A stretch of DNA of 64,000 nucleotides from an uncultured Erythrobacter sp. (GTDB taxonomy: Bacteria; Pseudomonadota; Alphaproteobacteria; Sphingomonadales; Sphingomonadaceae). Location: assembly GCA_947502305.1 (NCBI GenBank), contig CANMZA010000002.1:339041-403040 (forward strand). Direction: 5' to 3'. Below are positions 27,768-36,388 of the stretch, piece after piece. The position numbers and the translations under genes were made by a program. Each line of letters opens with the position of its first letter. Position 1 is the first letter of the stretch. The notes beneath the pieces are model-generated. The model did not search any database and had not been told where the DNA came from. It worked only from the letters and a program-made list of their open reading frames with translations.

Positions 27768-29171
27768 ATGCGCCCAAGGAAGGGATTGAGGGTCGTGACG
27801 TATTTGAGCAGCCGCCGCGCTGGTGTCTTGGGATTCGCTGTCAGTGCGCTGGCCTTATCAGCGGCAAGTCCGGCGCTGGCTGACACATCAAGCGATAGCG
27901 TAATTTCAGCAGAGACGTTTGAGCTCGCCGCCAGCGGAGACGCGGAGTTTGCCGCTTTGCCCGCTGATGAAAACGCGGCGGCGAATTCGCGAGTGGCCGC
28001 TCAACCGGCAAATCCTCAGCCTCAAGCTCAGGCACCAGCGGCTGCTCCTGCGCGCCCAGCACCTCCGCCGCCCAAAGACGTCGATCTGCGCGTGGTCGCA
28101 TCGCAATTCATCGATGTGCCGGTATCCGGCGACGCGCGGAGCCTCGCGCGGTATTCCGGGCGCGTTGACGGTTATCTTGAGGTACGCGGCAGTTTCTACG
28201 GCGGCCCCAGCAACCTCACATTGAAACTCCGGCCAGAATACACTTGGGGCAAAACCTCCAATGGTGAAGTGGGCCTGATCCCCGGCAACACGGCTTTGTT
28301 CCGGCCAGAGGGCGCGGGCGATTTCGACCTTTCCGCCAGCGTTGAATATCGCTGGAATTCCGGCGCGACATTGGAAGTCGGCAAGATCAATGTCCTCGAC
28401 ATTTCCGGGCAATTGCCAATCGTGGCGAGTGACGGGCATTTCGGGTTTCAAAATCTCGGCCTTGCTTTGCCGCCAACCGCGGTTGTGCCCAACACGCTGA
28501 CCGGTGCGGCGTTGCAAATTCCCAAGGGCAAGATGATTTACCGCGCCTGGGTTTACGACCCCGACAGCCAGTATCAGCGCACCGGGTTCGAAACCGCGTT
28601 TGAAAGCGGCGTTGGCTTTATGGTCGCGGCCGCGCGCCGGACCACAGTCAATCGCCTGCCCGGCGTCGTCAATCTCGCCATCGTCGGATCGACCCGCGAC
28701 AGTTTTGCGGTCGATATTCTGCCCCGCGCGCTGACCCCGCCGCCGCAGCCTTTCGGCACTTTCGGCAATGAAAGCGGCGAATTGGCGATGCAGCTGTCCT
28801 ATTATCAATTCGTCAAAATGTACCCAGAGGCGCGCGGCAAGGGCTGGGGCATTCTCGCCCGCTTCCAAGCTTCAATGGGCGATCCGACTTTCCTCGATTA
28901 TTCCGGCTATTTCGGCGTATCGGGCAACCCGCGTTTCCGCCCGCAAGACCGCTTTGGCCTCGCCTATTTCCAATATTCGCTGACCGATGAATTGGTCGAT
29001 GACATCGCCTTCCGCCTTGGAATCGAAGACGAGCAGGGCGTTGAGGCGTTCTACACTTACGGTTTTGCCGATGGCTTGGGCCTGACCGCGAATGTGCAAG
29101 TGGTGGACAGCGCAATTGCCTTCCGCAGCACTGGCGTGACGGTAGGGGCGCGGCTGACGGCGGATTTTTAG
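27768..29171 (+). CDS. OprB-like carbohydrate-selective porin, outer membrane
   Basis: About 467 residues. A signal peptide (VLGFAVSALALSAASPALA) and a Pro/Ala/Gln-rich linker with PAPPPPKDVD precede a beta-barrel. The barrel segments GWGILARFQASMGDPT, DEQGVEAFYTYGFADGLGLTANVQVV and the terminal GARLTADF ending in Phe resemble OprB porins, which pass sugars across the outer membrane. The open frame begins at 27711 (GTG). I place the start at the ATG at 27768; a GTG at 27795 preceded by AAGGAAGGGA is an equally good alternative. Two bases separate its stop region from the next gene. Sugar specificity is unknown. Confidence 0.75.
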   Translation: MRPRKGLRVVTYLSSRRAGVLGFAVSALALSAASPALADTSSDSVISAETFELAASGDAEFAALPADENAAANSRVAAQPANPQPQAQAPAAAPARPAPPPPKDVDLRVVASQFIDVPVSGDARSLARYSGRVDGYLEVRGSFYGGPSNLTLKLRPEYTWGKTSNGEVGLIPGNTALFRPEGAGDFDLSASVEYRWNSGATLEVGKINVLDISGQLPIVASDGHFGFQNLGLALPPTAVVPNTLTGAALQIPKGKMIYRAWVYDPDSQYQRTGFETAFESGVGFMVAAARRTTVNRLPGVVNLAIVGSTRDSFAVDILPRALTPPPQPFGTFGNESGELAMQLSYYQFVKMYPEARGKGWGILARFQASMGDPTFLDYSGYFGVSGNPRFRPQDRFGLAYFQYSLTDELVDDIAFRLGIEDEQGVEAFYTYGFADGLGLTANVQVVDSAIAFRSTGVTVGARLTADF

Positions 29172-29172
29172 G

Positions 29173-29913
29173 ATGAAACGCAAAGCGTTCGGCCTGCTCG
29201 CCCTGATCCTGCCGCTAACCCTTTCGCTGCCGGTTGCGGCGCAGGAAAGGGCGCAGAACGATAGTCCAGACGAAGCGACCGATGCTCAGGTGGAGCAAGA
29301 AGCGGCGGAAGCGCAGCCTCCGCAATTTGTGGGGCGTTACAACGGCAATTCGTTTGAAACCGCAATGGGCATGATCATCCGCGACAATGGCACCTTTGCT
29401 TGGGGTGTTTCGGTTGGCGGCCTAGATCTGCGCGCGGCGGGGACATGGGAAACGCAGGGGTCTTTTATCCTCTTCACCAGCGATCCCGTGCCTGTCCCGC
29501 CGGAATTTGGGTGGTCCGGATATGAAAGCTCGCCCGAAGGCGGCCCGCTCGTCAAAGTCATCCGCGCCAGCAATGGCGAACCGTTTATCTATGCCTCGGC
29601 CCGCCTGACCTGCGCCAATGGAGCGGAGATTTATGGGAATATTGACGCGGAGGGATGGTCGCCGCCGCCCGGCGAATGCGACACGCCGGTGAGCCTGCAA
29701 TTGCAACAGTCGAACTACAATGTGATGTCAGAAGTCTACGATCTGGCGGACACATTCGTGATCGAACCGGGCCAAACCATCCGATTTGAATTTCGCGCCA
29801 ATGACTTGGGCGTGGCCGATTTTACTGGGATGAGCGGATTGCTAGATGACGGCATTCTGCGCGTGAGCGGCGGCGAATGGCCGCTCGAATTGCGAAAAGT
29901 GACGAGTGAATAG
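29173..29913 (+). CDS. secreted hypothetical protein
   Basis: A 246-residue protein with a clear signal peptide (LLALILPLTLSLPVAAQ) and an acidic Glu/Ala/Gln linker, then a mostly beta-rich domain starting QFVGRYNGNSFETAMGM. Two Cys residues (in LTCANG and PPGECDTP) could form a disulfide, which fits a periplasmic site. The repeated pattern of Gly-Trp and Val-Pro residues (FILFTSDPVPVPPEFGW) suggests a small lipocalin-like or beta-sandwich fold, but I do not recognise a family. It starts one base after the porin stop, and its last eight bases overlap the ATPase gene, so the three are one transcript. Confidence 0.78.
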   Translation: MKRKAFGLLALILPLTLSLPVAAQERAQNDSPDEATDAQVEQEAAEAQPPQFVGRYNGNSFETAMGMIIRDNGTFAWGVSVGGLDLRAAGTWETQGSFILFTSDPVPVPPEFGWSGYESSPEGGPLVKVIRASNGEPFIYASARLTCANGAEIYGNIDAEGWSPPPGECDTPVSLQLQQSNYNVMSEVYDLADTFVIEPGQTIRFEFRANDLGVADFTGMSGLLDDGILRVSGGEWPLELRKVTSE

Positions 29914-30430
29914 AGGCTATCTCATTACCGGCTGCTCGGGCGGCGGGAAATCGACGCTTATTCGTTTGCTAGAAGCCCGAGATCACACAATTGTCCGCGA
30001 ACCGGGGATGCGGATCATTCAAGGCGGCGGACCCGCACCTTGGGACGATACGGATAAATTCCTCTCAGCGGCCATTTCGCTCAGCCGAAATGATCTTGCG
30101 GAACACAACGGAACGCAGCGGCCGGTTTTCTTTGATCGCGGATTGTTCGATGCCCTGTCTGGCATGGCCGACCTACGAAAAGTGCCGCTGGCGAGTGTGA
30201 TGCACGACTTCAAATTGGGCGAATTGCCCTATTGCGCTCCGGTATTTTTCGCGCCGCCTTGGCCGGAGATCTTTGAGCAAACGCCTGAGCGTCCCCATTC
30301 CTATCAGAGCGCCGTAGACGAAGCGGATCGGTTGCGCGCCGATTTGGCGAAACTGAGCGTTGAAACACTTGATTTGCCCAAGGTTTCGCCAGAACAGCGA
30401 TTGCAGTTTGTACTGAACGCTATCGCATGA
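29906..30430 (+). CDS. AAA family ATPase / P-loop kinase-like protein
   Basis: A 174-residue P-loop protein with Walker A GCSGGGKST at residues 9-17 and a Walker B-like VFFDRGLFDAL segment. It resembles the small AAA_28-type ATPases that act like nucleotide or small-molecule kinases. The start is GTG at 29906, overlapping the upstream gene by eight bases. A lid-type region with PWPEIFEQTPERPHSYQSA follows. The substrate is unknown. Its place behind a porin and a secreted protein could be a packing accident, since it is cytoplasmic. Confidence 0.8.
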   Translation: MNRGYLITGCSGGGKSTLIRLLEARDHTIVREPGMRIIQGGGPAPWDDTDKFLSAAISLSRNDLAEHNGTQRPVFFDRGLFDALSGMADLRKVPLASVMHDFKLGELPYCAPVFFAPPWPEIFEQTPERPHSYQSAVDEADRLRADLAKLSVETLDLPKVSPEQRLQFVLNAIA

Positions 30431-30639
30431 CGGCCTGACCGATAGCGTTCATGGTGACACGACTTTCCTACAGATGCGCGCATCAGGTAAGTGGCACGGC
30501 CAGCAGCTGTTCCGGCCCCCGAACGCAGCACTTTACCGAAGGCTAAGGTCACACTTTGAAAGCAATTTTACCCCTATTATCTGTTTATAATCCGGTATTT
30601 GCATTCGCGCGACGTGTTTTCACAAATGCCCAAAGGGGT

Positions 30640-31326
30640 TCACAGCGCCCAGTCAATCTCGCCCCGTCCATGCTCGGCCAAGAACGCATTGGTCTGGCTG
30701 AATGGCCGCGAGCCGAAGAAACCGCGATAGGACGACAGCGGGCTTGGATGCGGGGATTTGAGGATCAGATGGCGCGGATTGCCCTCCAGCCCCTCCACAC
30801 GCGCCGCCTTCTTCTGAGCATGACTGCCCCACAGGATGAACACGCACGGTTCGCCTCTCTCGGCCACCGCGCGCACCGCCGCATCGGTGACCGCGTCCCA
30901 GCCGCGCCCGGCATGGCTACCCGGTCTGCCATCCTCCACGCTCAACGTGTTGTTGAGCAGCAGCACACCCTGACGCGCCCACGCGGTGAGATTGCCATTA
31001 AGTGGCGCAAGGATTGCAAGGTCGCTTTCCAGCTCCTTGAAAATGTTGGCGAGCGAGGGCGGCGGCTTCACCCCGTCTTTCACCGAAAACGCCAGACCAT
31101 GCGCTTGGCCCGGCCCGTGATAGGGGTCTTGGCCGAGGATCACGACGCGGACACGGTCCAGCGGGGTCATCGCAAAAGCGGCGAGACGCTCAGCACGCGG
31201 AGGGTAGATGGTCTTGCCCGCTTCCTCCTCGGCCCGCAGCCAATCGCCCAGCTCTTGCGCTGCTGGCGCCGCCAAAACGGGCTCCAGCGCGCCGCGCCAG
31301 CTTTCGGGGATTGCATCCTTGGTCAT
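30640..31326 (-). CDS. ung: uracil-DNA glycosylase, family 1
   Basis: Removes uracil from DNA as the first step of base excision repair. The 228-residue protein has the water-activating motif GQDPYHG at 65-71 with Asp67, the uracil-binding LLLNNTLSVE, and the Leu-loop HPSPLSSYRGFFG starting at about His193. These define family 1 UDG. GTG at 31329 is directly upstream of ATG at 31326; I prefer ATG. It is divergent from rnd with a gap of about 80 bp that includes the shared promoters. Confidence 0.97.
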   Translation of the reverse strand: MTKDAIPESWRGALEPVLAAPAAQELGDWLRAEEEAGKTIYPPRAERLAAFAMTPLDRVRVVILGQDPYHGPGQAHGLAFSVKDGVKPPPSLANIFKELESDLAILAPLNGNLTAWARQGVLLLNNTLSVEDGRPGSHAGRGWDAVTDAAVRAVAERGEPCVFILWGSHAQKKAARVEGLEGNPRHLILKSPHPSPLSSYRGFFGSRPFSQTNAFLAEHGRGEIDWAL

Positions 31327-31409
31327 CACAGCGTGACGCTACACCGAGCAGGGTCAAACCGGCGAGAGACCTCTTCCCCTCTATCCCCATGTCGCGTAAT
31401 GGTCGCCGC

Positions 31410-32045
31410 ATGACAGTCCATTTCCATGAAGAAGACCTGCCTGCGGGCGTCCTTGAAGGCACGAGCGCTTTGGCGGTCGATACAGAGACGATGGGTCTGA
31501 TCACCCACCGCGACAGGCTTTGCGTTGTCCAGATCAGCGACGGTTCGGGCGATGAGCACCTGGTGCGCTTTGCCCCCGGCAGCGAGTATGACGCGCCCAA
31601 TCTGTGCGCCTTGCTAGAGGATCAATCGCGGGTGAAGCTCTATCACTATGCCCGGTTCGATCTGGCCGCGATCCAATATTACCTTGGCGTCATGGCCGGG
31701 CCAGTGTTCTGCACCAAGATCGGCAGCAAGCTGGTGCGGACCTACACTGATCGGCACGGGCTGAAGAACTTGGCGACGGAATTGCTAAACGCGGATATCT
31801 CCAAACATCAACAATCCTCTGACTGGGGCGGGCCGGTTCTGAGCGAGGCGCAGCGCGACTATGCCGCGTCCGATGTACGCTATCTGCATGCGCTGCGGTC
31901 AGAATTGACGGTGCGCCTTGAACGCGAAGGGCGGATGGAAATCGCGCAGGCTTGCTTCGACTTCCTGCCGACGCGCGCCTTGCTGGATATTGCCGGTTGG
32001 GACGGCCGCGACATATTCAGCCACAATGAAGGTCACTACGCCTAA
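31410..32045 (+). CDS. rnd: ribonuclease D family 3'-5' exonuclease
   Basis: A 211-residue DEDDy exonuclease that trims 3' ends of structured RNA. The exo motifs are Exo I DTETMG (Asp24, Glu26), Exo II HYARFDLAAI and Exo III YAASDVRYL with the final Tyr, which marks the DEDDy subtype. It lacks the HRDC domain of full-length RNase D, as is usual for the short alphaproteobacterial form. The open frame begins at 31311, but the ATG at 31410 (MTVHFHEEDLP) matches the common N-terminus; ATG at 31389 is the alternative. lptC follows by nine bases, so the gene probably leads the lptC-lptA transcript. Confidence 0.9.
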   Translation: MTVHFHEEDLPAGVLEGTSALAVDTETMGLITHRDRLCVVQISDGSGDEHLVRFAPGSEYDAPNLCALLEDQSRVKLYHYARFDLAAIQYYLGVMAGPVFCTKIGSKLVRTYTDRHGLKNLATELLNADISKHQQSSDWGGPVLSEAQRDYAASDVRYLHALRSELTVRLEREGRMEIAQACFDFLPTRALLDIAGWDGRDIFSHNEGHYA

Positions 32046-32054
32046 ACGAGCACT

Positions 32055-32735
32055 ATGGTCATCAAACGCCGCATCGAAACCAGCGAAGCGCAAGAATTGC
32101 GCGGTAAGCGTCAGGATTTCGCCGCACCGGGCGGCAGCCATGATCGGCTGGTCGGGTTTCTGGCGCGGGTCTTGCCGATGGGCGTTGGGGTTCTCGCGGC
32201 ACTGATGATCATCACGCCTCTCTCGCCGCGCGGAGAGGTCAGCTTTCTGCTCGACCGAACCAAAGTCGCCGTGATTGATGAGCGGTTGGCGGTGGACAAT
32301 GCCATGTACCGGGGGCGCGATGATATCGGGCGGCCCTTCTCTTTGACCGCGGGCGAAGCGGTGCAGCGTTCCAGCGCAGAAGGGTTGGTGCGGATGCAGG
32401 ATCTGATGGCGCAATTGCTTTTGGATGACGGCCCAGCGCGGCTGTCGGCCCCGGGCGGGGTCTATGACATTAACGAAGAGGTCGTTGAGGTCGAAGGCGT
32501 GGTGCGGGTGCGCACGGCGGACGGATACACAATGACAGCAAGCGGCGTGGCCTTCGATCTGGAGGAACGCACGATGAGCGGCGATGACGGCGTATCGGGA
32601 TCGGTCCCAGCGGGCACGTTCTCTGCCGATTCCATGCGGGCGCAGCTTGATGCGCGCAGGTTTACACTGAATGGCAATGCCCGGCTGACGATGGTGCCGG
32701 GGGCGTTGCGTGACCAAATGAGAGTGCCGGAATGA
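32055..32735 (+). CDS. lptC: LPS export periplasmic protein LptC
   Basis: A 226-residue inner-membrane-anchored protein of the Lpt bridge that carries lipopolysaccharide from the ABC transporter to LptA. One TM helix (about 34-55, FLARVLPMGVGVLAALMIITPL) is followed by a beta-jellyroll domain with the DNAMYRGRDDIGRPFSLTA pattern typical of LptC/YrbK. The stop overlaps the lptA start by four bases. The length and topology are normal. Confidence 0.92.
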   Translation: MVIKRRIETSEAQELRGKRQDFAAPGGSHDRLVGFLARVLPMGVGVLAALMIITPLSPRGEVSFLLDRTKVAVIDERLAVDNAMYRGRDDIGRPFSLTAGEAVQRSSAEGLVRMQDLMAQLLLDDGPARLSAPGGVYDINEEVVEVEGVVRVRTADGYTMTASGVAFDLEERTMSGDDGVSGSVPAGTFSADSMRAQLDARRFTLNGNARLTMVPGALRDQMRVPE

Positions 32736-33310
32736 CCAAAACTCACACACCTGCCTTAAGGAAAATCGCACTTGGATGGGCGGCGGCTGGCTTTGCTGTG
32801 ACGGCATTGACCGGCGGCGCGCTGGCCGGGGCGGCGGCTTTGCAAGCGCAGAGCATCGCCTCGCACAACACCAAAGCGCCGGTGTCGTTTGATGCAGGGT
32901 CGATTGATTTCGATGACCGGGCAAACCGCGTTGTCCTGACCGGCGGCGTGATCGTCAATCAAGCAGGGCTGACGCTTCGTTCCAACCGGATGCTCGCAAA
33001 TTACACCGATGCCGGTTCGCTCGATGTTTCGCGGATCACGGCCAATGGCGGCGTAGTCGTCACGCGCGGAAATGAACGCGCCAGCGGTGATGTAGCGGTT
33101 TATGATTTCAATCGGCGGATTATCACAATGGCGGGCAATGTGTCGCTGCGCCGGGGCGGTGATACGCTTAATGGTGGACGGCTCGTGATCGATTTGAACA
33201 GCGGCCTGTCCACCGTCGATGGACGATCAAGCGGGGGCGGAAATACGCCGGGAACCGAAGGATCAAATGGCCGCGTTACCGGGACATTCTCTGTCCCACA
33301 GGGTGACTAA
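32732..33310 (+). CDS. lptA: LPS transport periplasmic protein LptA (OstA-like)
   Basis: A 192-residue periplasmic protein with a signal peptide (WAAAGFAVTALTGGALAGAAALQAQ) and an OstA beta-jellyroll: FDAGSIDFDDRANRVVLTGGVIVNQAGLT followed by repeated VTRGNERASGDVAVYDFNRR strands. It forms the filament that carries LPS across the periplasm. Its start overlaps lptC by four bases. In many alphaproteobacteria lptB and rpoN come next, but here a sugar transferase on the opposite strand follows with stop codons overlapping by four bases, so the operon ends early. Confidence 0.93.
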   Translation: MTKTHTPALRKIALGWAAAGFAVTALTGGALAGAAALQAQSIASHNTKAPVSFDAGSIDFDDRANRVVLTGGVIVNQAGLTLRSNRMLANYTDAGSLDVSRITANGGVVVTRGNERASGDVAVYDFNRRIITMAGNVSLRRGGDTLNGGRLVIDLNSGLSTVDGRSSGGGNTPGTEGSNGRVTGTFSVPQGD

Positions 33311-34710
33311 TACGCGTTGTCATGCTTGAGGACGAGGACCGTCCTGAACACGATTTCAAGATCACGCCGCAACGACCAGCCTGAGATATATTCCAGATCC
33401 GATTGCAAACGGTCGGTCAGATCTTTCTCAACCTCGGTCGCGCCGCGATGCCCGCGCACTTGCGCAAGGCCGGTAAGGCCAGGTTTCAGGCAATGACGTC
33501 GCCAATATTGCGCGTCCACTTCCCAAAAATATTTGTTGTTCGCTTGGCTACCCAAAGCGTGCGGGCGCGGGCCAACAATCGACATGTCTCCGCGCAAAAC
33601 ATTGATGATCTGCGGCAATTCATCAATGCTGGTCCGCCGGATGAAGGCTCCAATCTTGGTCACCCGATCATCCTCGCGGCTTGCTGAACGGTCGCCATTG
33701 GCGTCGTTCTTCTCAACCTTCATCGAACGGAATTTGAGCATGTTGAAGAATTGATTGCCACGGCCCAAACGGCGCTGAATAAACAGGACAGGCCCGCCAT
33801 CTTCCAGCTTAATCTTCGCGGCCACGAACAGCAAAATCGGCGAAAGCGCGATCAGCGCGCCGCCTGCAATAATGATATCGAACAAACGTTTTGATATACG
33901 CGATCGCAAACCCAACGGGCCGGTCGAAACGACCAAAGTGGTGCGTCCTTGCTTCTCATAATGATGCACATCGGTCGCACCCAAGGCATGCGCCGGCTCA
34001 CTAACAATTTCGCCGTAAACGCCCGTCGATTTCAGCAAGAACGCCCAAGCCTCTCGCCGCTCGCGCGGGCAGCTAACCACAACCTTGTCCTGATTCTGCA
34101 GCAATTTGCCCAGCCGGTCGAGCATGAAGGGATCGTGGCTGGCCGGGTCGAGATCATATTTACTGGCCGAAATTGTGATCGATTTTTCGAGGTCAAAGCT
34201 AGGCCCGCCATCTTGGATGATCAGGCGATTGGTGGTGCGCCCACCCCAAAATTTGGCGATCACAATCGGCATCAATCGCCGCAACAGAACAATCGCGGCG
34301 GCGGCAATGATCAGTCCCAATGTCACCGAAACACGCGAGAATTGCGCGTTCGATTTTGTATAAAACGCCACAAAGTTCAGCAATGCCGCAGAAATCAACA
34401 GCGCCGTAAGTGCCTGTTTTACCGCAAATATCCAATTGTCGAGCGCCCTGCCGCCATAGCTTTCATTGTACAAAGCGATGGTGAAATAGACCGGCAACAA
34501 AGTCTGCACGACCAGCATATTGCGCGGCTGCCACCAGACCCCTTCGTAAAGCAGGCCGGAAAAAGCAAAAGCGAGATGAAGCAGCGCAGCATCAATCAAC
34601 AGCAGCAGCGCATAGGCGCGCAGACGCCGACGCTCTAGCGATGGCGCAATCTTGCGTTCTACCTGATCTGGCTGGGTCTCTTCGAGAAGAGGCCCGGTAA
34701 GCTTATTCAT
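33307..34710 (-). CDS. polyprenyl glycosylphosphotransferase (undecaprenyl-phosphate sugar-1-phosphate transferase)
   Basis: A 467-residue protein of the exopolysaccharide-initiating sugar transferases (WcaJ/EpsL type). The N-terminal half has about four TM helices and a CoA-binding-like cytoplasmic region. The catalytic C-terminal domain starts with the re-entrant helix KRLFDIIIAGGALIALSPI and has KFRSMKV, the Asp-Glu pair in RRTSIDELPQIINVLRGDMSIVGPRPH, and KPGLTGLAQVRGH. It adds the first sugar phosphate to undecaprenyl phosphate. The ATG at 34710 fits; the frame extends to 35001 antisense to holA. The region upstream has TTAAGG/CCTTAG repeats. It probably starts the XrtA-type exopolysaccharide, which is an inference. 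Confidence 0.9.
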   Translation of the reverse strand: MNKLTGPLLEETQPDQVERKIAPSLERRRLRAYALLLLIDAALLHLAFAFSGLLYEGVWWQPRNMLVVQTLLPVYFTIALYNESYGGRALDNWIFAVKQALTALLISAALLNFVAFYTKSNAQFSRVSVTLGLIIAAAAIVLLRRLMPIVIAKFWGGRTTNRLIIQDGGPSFDLEKSITISASKYDLDPASHDPFMLDRLGKLLQNQDKVVVSCPRERREAWAFLLKSTGVYGEIVSEPAHALGATDVHHYEKQGRTTLVVSTGPLGLRSRISKRLFDIIIAGGALIALSPILLFVAAKIKLEDGGPVLFIQRRLGRGNQFFNMLKFRSMKVEKNDANGDRSASREDDRVTKIGAFIRRTSIDELPQIINVLRGDMSIVGPRPHALGSQANNKYFWEVDAQYWRRHCLKPGLTGLAQVRGHRGATEVEKDLTDRLQSDLEYISGWSLRRDLEIVFRTVLVLKHDNAY

Positions 34711-34823
34711 CGCTCCGCGTCCCCCCGGATCGCTACTTAAGGAATATCCCTTAGCATTTCTTAAGCCTGTACACACAAATTCGGCAATTGTGCGACTGCG
34801 AAATGGGAAACTGTCCGATTTTG

Positions 34824-35864
34824 CTACCGTTTGGCGGCAAATCGCGCGATCTCGGTGAGGTTCTGCGCCAGCAGCAGTTCTGCGGCCTGACTGTTGCTGA
34901 GCAAGCTGCGGTGCAGTGCAACAAGGCGGGGAATCAAGCGATTGAGCTTGCGCACGGGCCAGTTGGAAAGCTGCTGGCGGATTTCGCGCTCCTCTTTCCA
35001 AAAGATGCCAAGCTGCGCTTTTTCGCCCCGGCCCAGATCATCAATCGAACCGCGCGGGCCGAGCTTTGCCGAGATATTTGCCAGTTGAGCCGCGCGCCGT
35101 TCGAGCGCCAACAACAAGCCAACAGGGTTAAGGCCCAGCTCCTTCATCCGCCGGATTTCGCTAGTCAGCTTTGGCAATTCGCCGCCCATCACGGCGTTGA
35201 CGACAGGGCCAAAACCATCTTCCTCCGTCGCCGCGCCGATCTCTGCATATTCTTGTACCGACGCCGTTTTCGGCGATTGCGGTCCGGCATCCATATACAA
35301 TGCGAGCTTATCAACCTCAGACTGCGCCAGCCTCACATCGAGGCCAGCGCCGCGCGCAATCCGTTCCGCCAAATCACCGCCGAGCCGCAATCCTGCGCCG
35401 TCGGCCATCGCCCGCACAGTGGTGGCAACGCTCATCAAATCAGGCGGATAGAACATCGCCACCAGCGCATCTTTGCGCTTCTCCAGCAGCTTGGCTGTGC
35501 GTGATTTATCGGTTGCGGCCGTCGCCACCACCAAAATCGGGGCGGCATCACCCGCACCCGCTTCACTGGTTTCGATGAGAGCCTTGAGCGCATCATGCGC
35601 CTCATCCCCGTTTGCGCGGACATAAATATGCCGAGTGTCGCCAAACAAAGACCCAGAACGCGCTTCATCACCCAGTAGAGCCGGATCACGCCGCAAATCC
35701 CCGCCCGACAATTCAACCCGCTCCCCGGCTTCGGGCATTGCCTCGATCACTTTGCCAGCAGCAGCAGAAGCGCCCGCCTCATCAGGACCGCAAAAAAAGA
35801 AGATGGAAGCAGTCGATGCCGATTTGGGCAGACCGCGCGTAAATTCAGTGTGCTTGGCCTTCAC
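34824..35864 (-). CDS. holA: DNA polymerase III subunit delta
   Basis: The clamp-loader delta subunit, 346 residues. It opens the beta clamp during replication. The N-terminus with FFFCGPDEAGASAAAGKVIEAM and the FGDTRHIYVRANGDEA segment fit HolA, followed by the helical collar region ending in LHRSLLSNSQAAELLLAQN. There is no intact Walker A, as expected for delta. Its start overlaps lptE by four bases. The order leuS-lptE-holA is conserved in alphaproteobacteria. Confidence 0.92.
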   Translation of the reverse strand: MKAKHTEFTRGLPKSASTASIFFFCGPDEAGASAAAGKVIEAMPEAGERVELSGGDLRRDPALLGDEARSGSLFGDTRHIYVRANGDEAHDALKALIETSEAGAGDAAPILVVATAATDKSRTAKLLEKRKDALVAMFYPPDLMSVATTVRAMADGAGLRLGGDLAERIARGAGLDVRLAQSEVDKLALYMDAGPQSPKTASVQEYAEIGAATEEDGFGPVVNAVMGGELPKLTSEIRRMKELGLNPVGLLLALERRAAQLANISAKLGPRGSIDDLGRGEKAQLGIFWKEEREIRQQLSNWPVRKLNRLIPRLVALHRSLLSNSQAAELLLAQNLTEIARFAAKR

Positions 35865-36388
35865 TGGCCAGCTGCGCTTTCTGAAGCTCGGGCGCGCTCT
35901 CTCAGCACCAAAGCGATCCGCGTCGCCATCCGATCTGCAACATCGGTCGCAAGGTTTTCAAGCGCACGCTGTTCCGCCGCGATGGTTGCATATTCGCTGG
36001 AGACAACGTCGATACCCGCGTCAGACCCCGCCGTCGCATCAAGCAGAATTTCGCCGGTCGCCAGATCGATGAGCTGATAGCGGGCGCGCAAAATGCGGCG
36101 TTCCCGGCTGATCGTGTCATCATTGAGGACGCCCAAGGCTTCGAGTGCGTCATCCAGCCGAACGTCAAGCCGGAAAGCGGGCGTTGCATCCGCCCCGCCC
36201 GCAGTGGCGACATGCAGCCGGTCTTGCAAAGCATTGCGCACCAACCAGCCATCACGCCCTGGTATCGCGGGCACATGGACCGCCGCCAGCCCCTGCGCGA
36301 CGGTGGAATTGGAGCCGCCGGCATACATCGGTTGCAAACCACAGCCCGCCAGCACGGCGCAGAGAATCAAGGCGAAGACACCGCGCAT
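35861..36388 (-). CDS. lptE: LPS assembly lipoprotein LptE
   Basis: A 175-residue outer-membrane lipoprotein that plugs the LptD barrel. The lipobox is LAGC, with the mature Cys at about residue 16, then GLQPMYAG, which is typical of LptE. The remaining sequence has the family's short alpha/beta fold with RRILRARYQLIDLATGEIL. ATG at 36388 shares a base with the leuS stop; a GTG one codon upstream is an alternative. Its partner lptD is outside the window. Confidence 0.9.
   Translation of the reverse strand: MRGVFALILCAVLAGCGLQPMYAGGSNSTVAQGLAAVHVPAIPGRDGWLVRNALQDRLHVATAGGADATPAFRLDVRLDDALEALGVLNDDTISRERRILRARYQLIDLATGEILLDATAGSDAGIDVVSSEYATIAAEQRALENLATDVADRMATRIALVLRERARASESAAGQ

Noticed and set aside
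30431-30639. AT-rich stretch TTGAAA...TATAAT between the ATPase gene and ung
   Set aside because: Spacing of the two hexamers (24 bp) is too long for a standard promoter, and both flanking genes end here.
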